The notes below the pieces were generated by a model. That model made no database searches. It was not told the origin of the DNA and saw nothing but the letters and a program-made list of their open reading frames with translations. 7,041 nt of DNA from Pseudomonadota bacterium (GTDB lineage: Bacteria > Pseudomonadota > Alphaproteobacteria > Acetobacterales > Acetobacteraceae): assembly GCA_021826565.1 (NCBI GenBank), contig JAKAZJ010000099.1, positions 1 through 7,041 of the forward strand, in the 5' to 3' direction. This document shows positions 6,635-7,041 of the stretch, piece after piece (the stretch's first letter is position 1; each line of letters begins with the position of its first letter). Position numbers and translations under genes: made by a program.

Positions 6635-6979
6635 ATGTTTCTGATCCGGCGCGCGCTGATGCTCGCGGCCCTGGCGGCGCCAACGGTCCCCGTCTCGGCT
6701 GCGCCTGTGGCGGCCCGGGCGGCTGCCCCGCCGACGACCGCAACCGTTATCACCTGCACCAACCCGGCCAGCGGCGCGACCTGGCAGCTCCGCATCGACC
6801 TGCGCCACGCCACCGTGGACGCCAACCCGGCCACGATCAGCGCAGACGAAATCTCCTGGCGCGATGCCAGGGACGGCGGCAACAATACGCTCGACCGCAA
6901 AACCGGTGCCCTGACCATCATCGTCGCCTCCAGCACCGGCGGTTTTGAGCGCCAGGACCGGTGCCGGATGCCGCCATGA
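6635..6979 (+). CDS. Small exported hypothetical protein, 114 aa
   Basis: Not recognised by name, though it resembles small conserved alphaproteobacterial periplasmic proteins with an 'SWRD...TLDRKTG.LT' pattern and two cysteines. A Sec signal peptide is evident: MFLIRR, a hydrophobic stretch ALMLAALAA, and likely cleavage after VSA (about 21) or ARA. The mature part is about 90 residues, with Cys in VITC and a second in DRCRM near the end, suited to one disulfide; the core looks all-beta (WQLRIDLRHATVDA, ALTIIVASS). The ATG at 6635 gives the most canonical signal peptide, with GGGAGG 11 nt upstream. An ATG at 6611 with AGGGA 5 nt upstream is a real alternative adding eight residues. The gene is divergent from amt and its stop overlaps the next gene (ATGA). 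Function is unknown. Confidence 0.7.
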   Translation: MFLIRRALMLAALAAPTVPVSAAPVAARAAAPPTTATVITCTNPASGATWQLRIDLRHATVDANPATISADEISWRDARDGGNNTLDRKTGALTIIVASSTGGFERQDRCRMPP

Positions 6980-7041
6980 CCGACGACCCGGCGCTCCCGC
7001 GGGCGAGTATCGGTTTCACCTCGCTGCCCGGCCTGCGTCCG
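6976..7041 (+). CDS. 5' part of an unidentified gene, running off the window
   Basis: An open frame begins with ATG at 6976, overlapping the TGA of the small exported protein by 4 nt, and remains open for 22 codons to the window edge. The visible N-terminus begins MTDDPALPRASIGFTSL. It has no signal peptide and no recognisable motif. The ATGA junction implies translational coupling; only a distant AGGA (6954-6957) is available as a Shine-Dalgarno. The product cannot be named from 22 residues. Confidence 0.55.
   Translation, partial: MTDDPALPRASIGFTSLPGLRP

Noticed and set aside
6551..6640. NtrC enhancer site upstream of the sigma-54 promoter
   Set aside because: Sequences such as TGCAAAGTCTATGC only vaguely resemble the palindrome; no pair of proper half sites with correct spacing was found.
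6426..6743. N-terminal extension of the ammonium channel to 545 residues
   Set aside because: The extension is arginine-rich, unlike any Amt. It crosses the sigma-54 promoter, and the GTG at 6425 has an excellent ribosome site.

Overview
This is a high-GC (estimated by eye), gene-dense bacterial chromosome segment. Protein flavour suggests an alphaproteobacterium, most likely Rhodospirillales/Acetobacteraceae: the YebC N-terminus, the Amt with a GWNGFNGGD pore segment, and the RecX with an RRLGPFR motif all look alphaproteobacterial. That assignment is inference from recalled family patterns, not from a search. I see no tRNA, rRNA, CRISPR array, insertion sequence or phage gene.

Layout from left to right. 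(1) 32-784 (-) encodes an unrecognised exported protein. It is divergent from (2) 912-2159 (+), an FAD-dependent oxidoreductase of the FAD_oxidored type. (3) A minus-strand operon reads from 4199 down to 2154: an IsdG/HmuQ-like heme-degrading monooxygenase candidate (3885-4199), then a DauA/DadA-like FAD-dependent amino-acid dehydrogenase (2779-3888, ATGA overlap), then recX (2154-2774, GTG start 4 nt past the previous stop). recX and gene 2 converge so tightly that both stop codons lie in one palindromic hexamer, CTATAG. (4) 4296-5048 (+) is a YebC/TACO1 family gene, divergent from the operon. (5) 5106-6425 (-) is an ammonium channel gene (amtB type), convergent with yebC across a strong 12-bp hairpin. 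It has a GTG start with an excellent Shine-Dalgarno, a roughly 100-nt leader, and an essentially perfect sigma-54 -24/-12 promoter. (6) 6635-6979 (+) is a small exported hypothetical protein. It overlaps by ATGA with a gene that runs off the window (6976-7041).

How the parts relate. The amt gene looks nitrogen-regulated through sigma-54, but no PII gene (glnK) is linked to it here. The central operon couples a putative heme oxygenase with a flavoenzyme and a recombination regulator; this combination is not one I recognise as a standard cassette. The remainder appears to be ordinary chromosomal housekeeping and accessory metabolism. I do not see convincing evidence of a novel defence, mobile or biosynthetic system. 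The best leads are the sigma-54/leader architecture of amt and the heme-monooxygenase/DauA-like pair.
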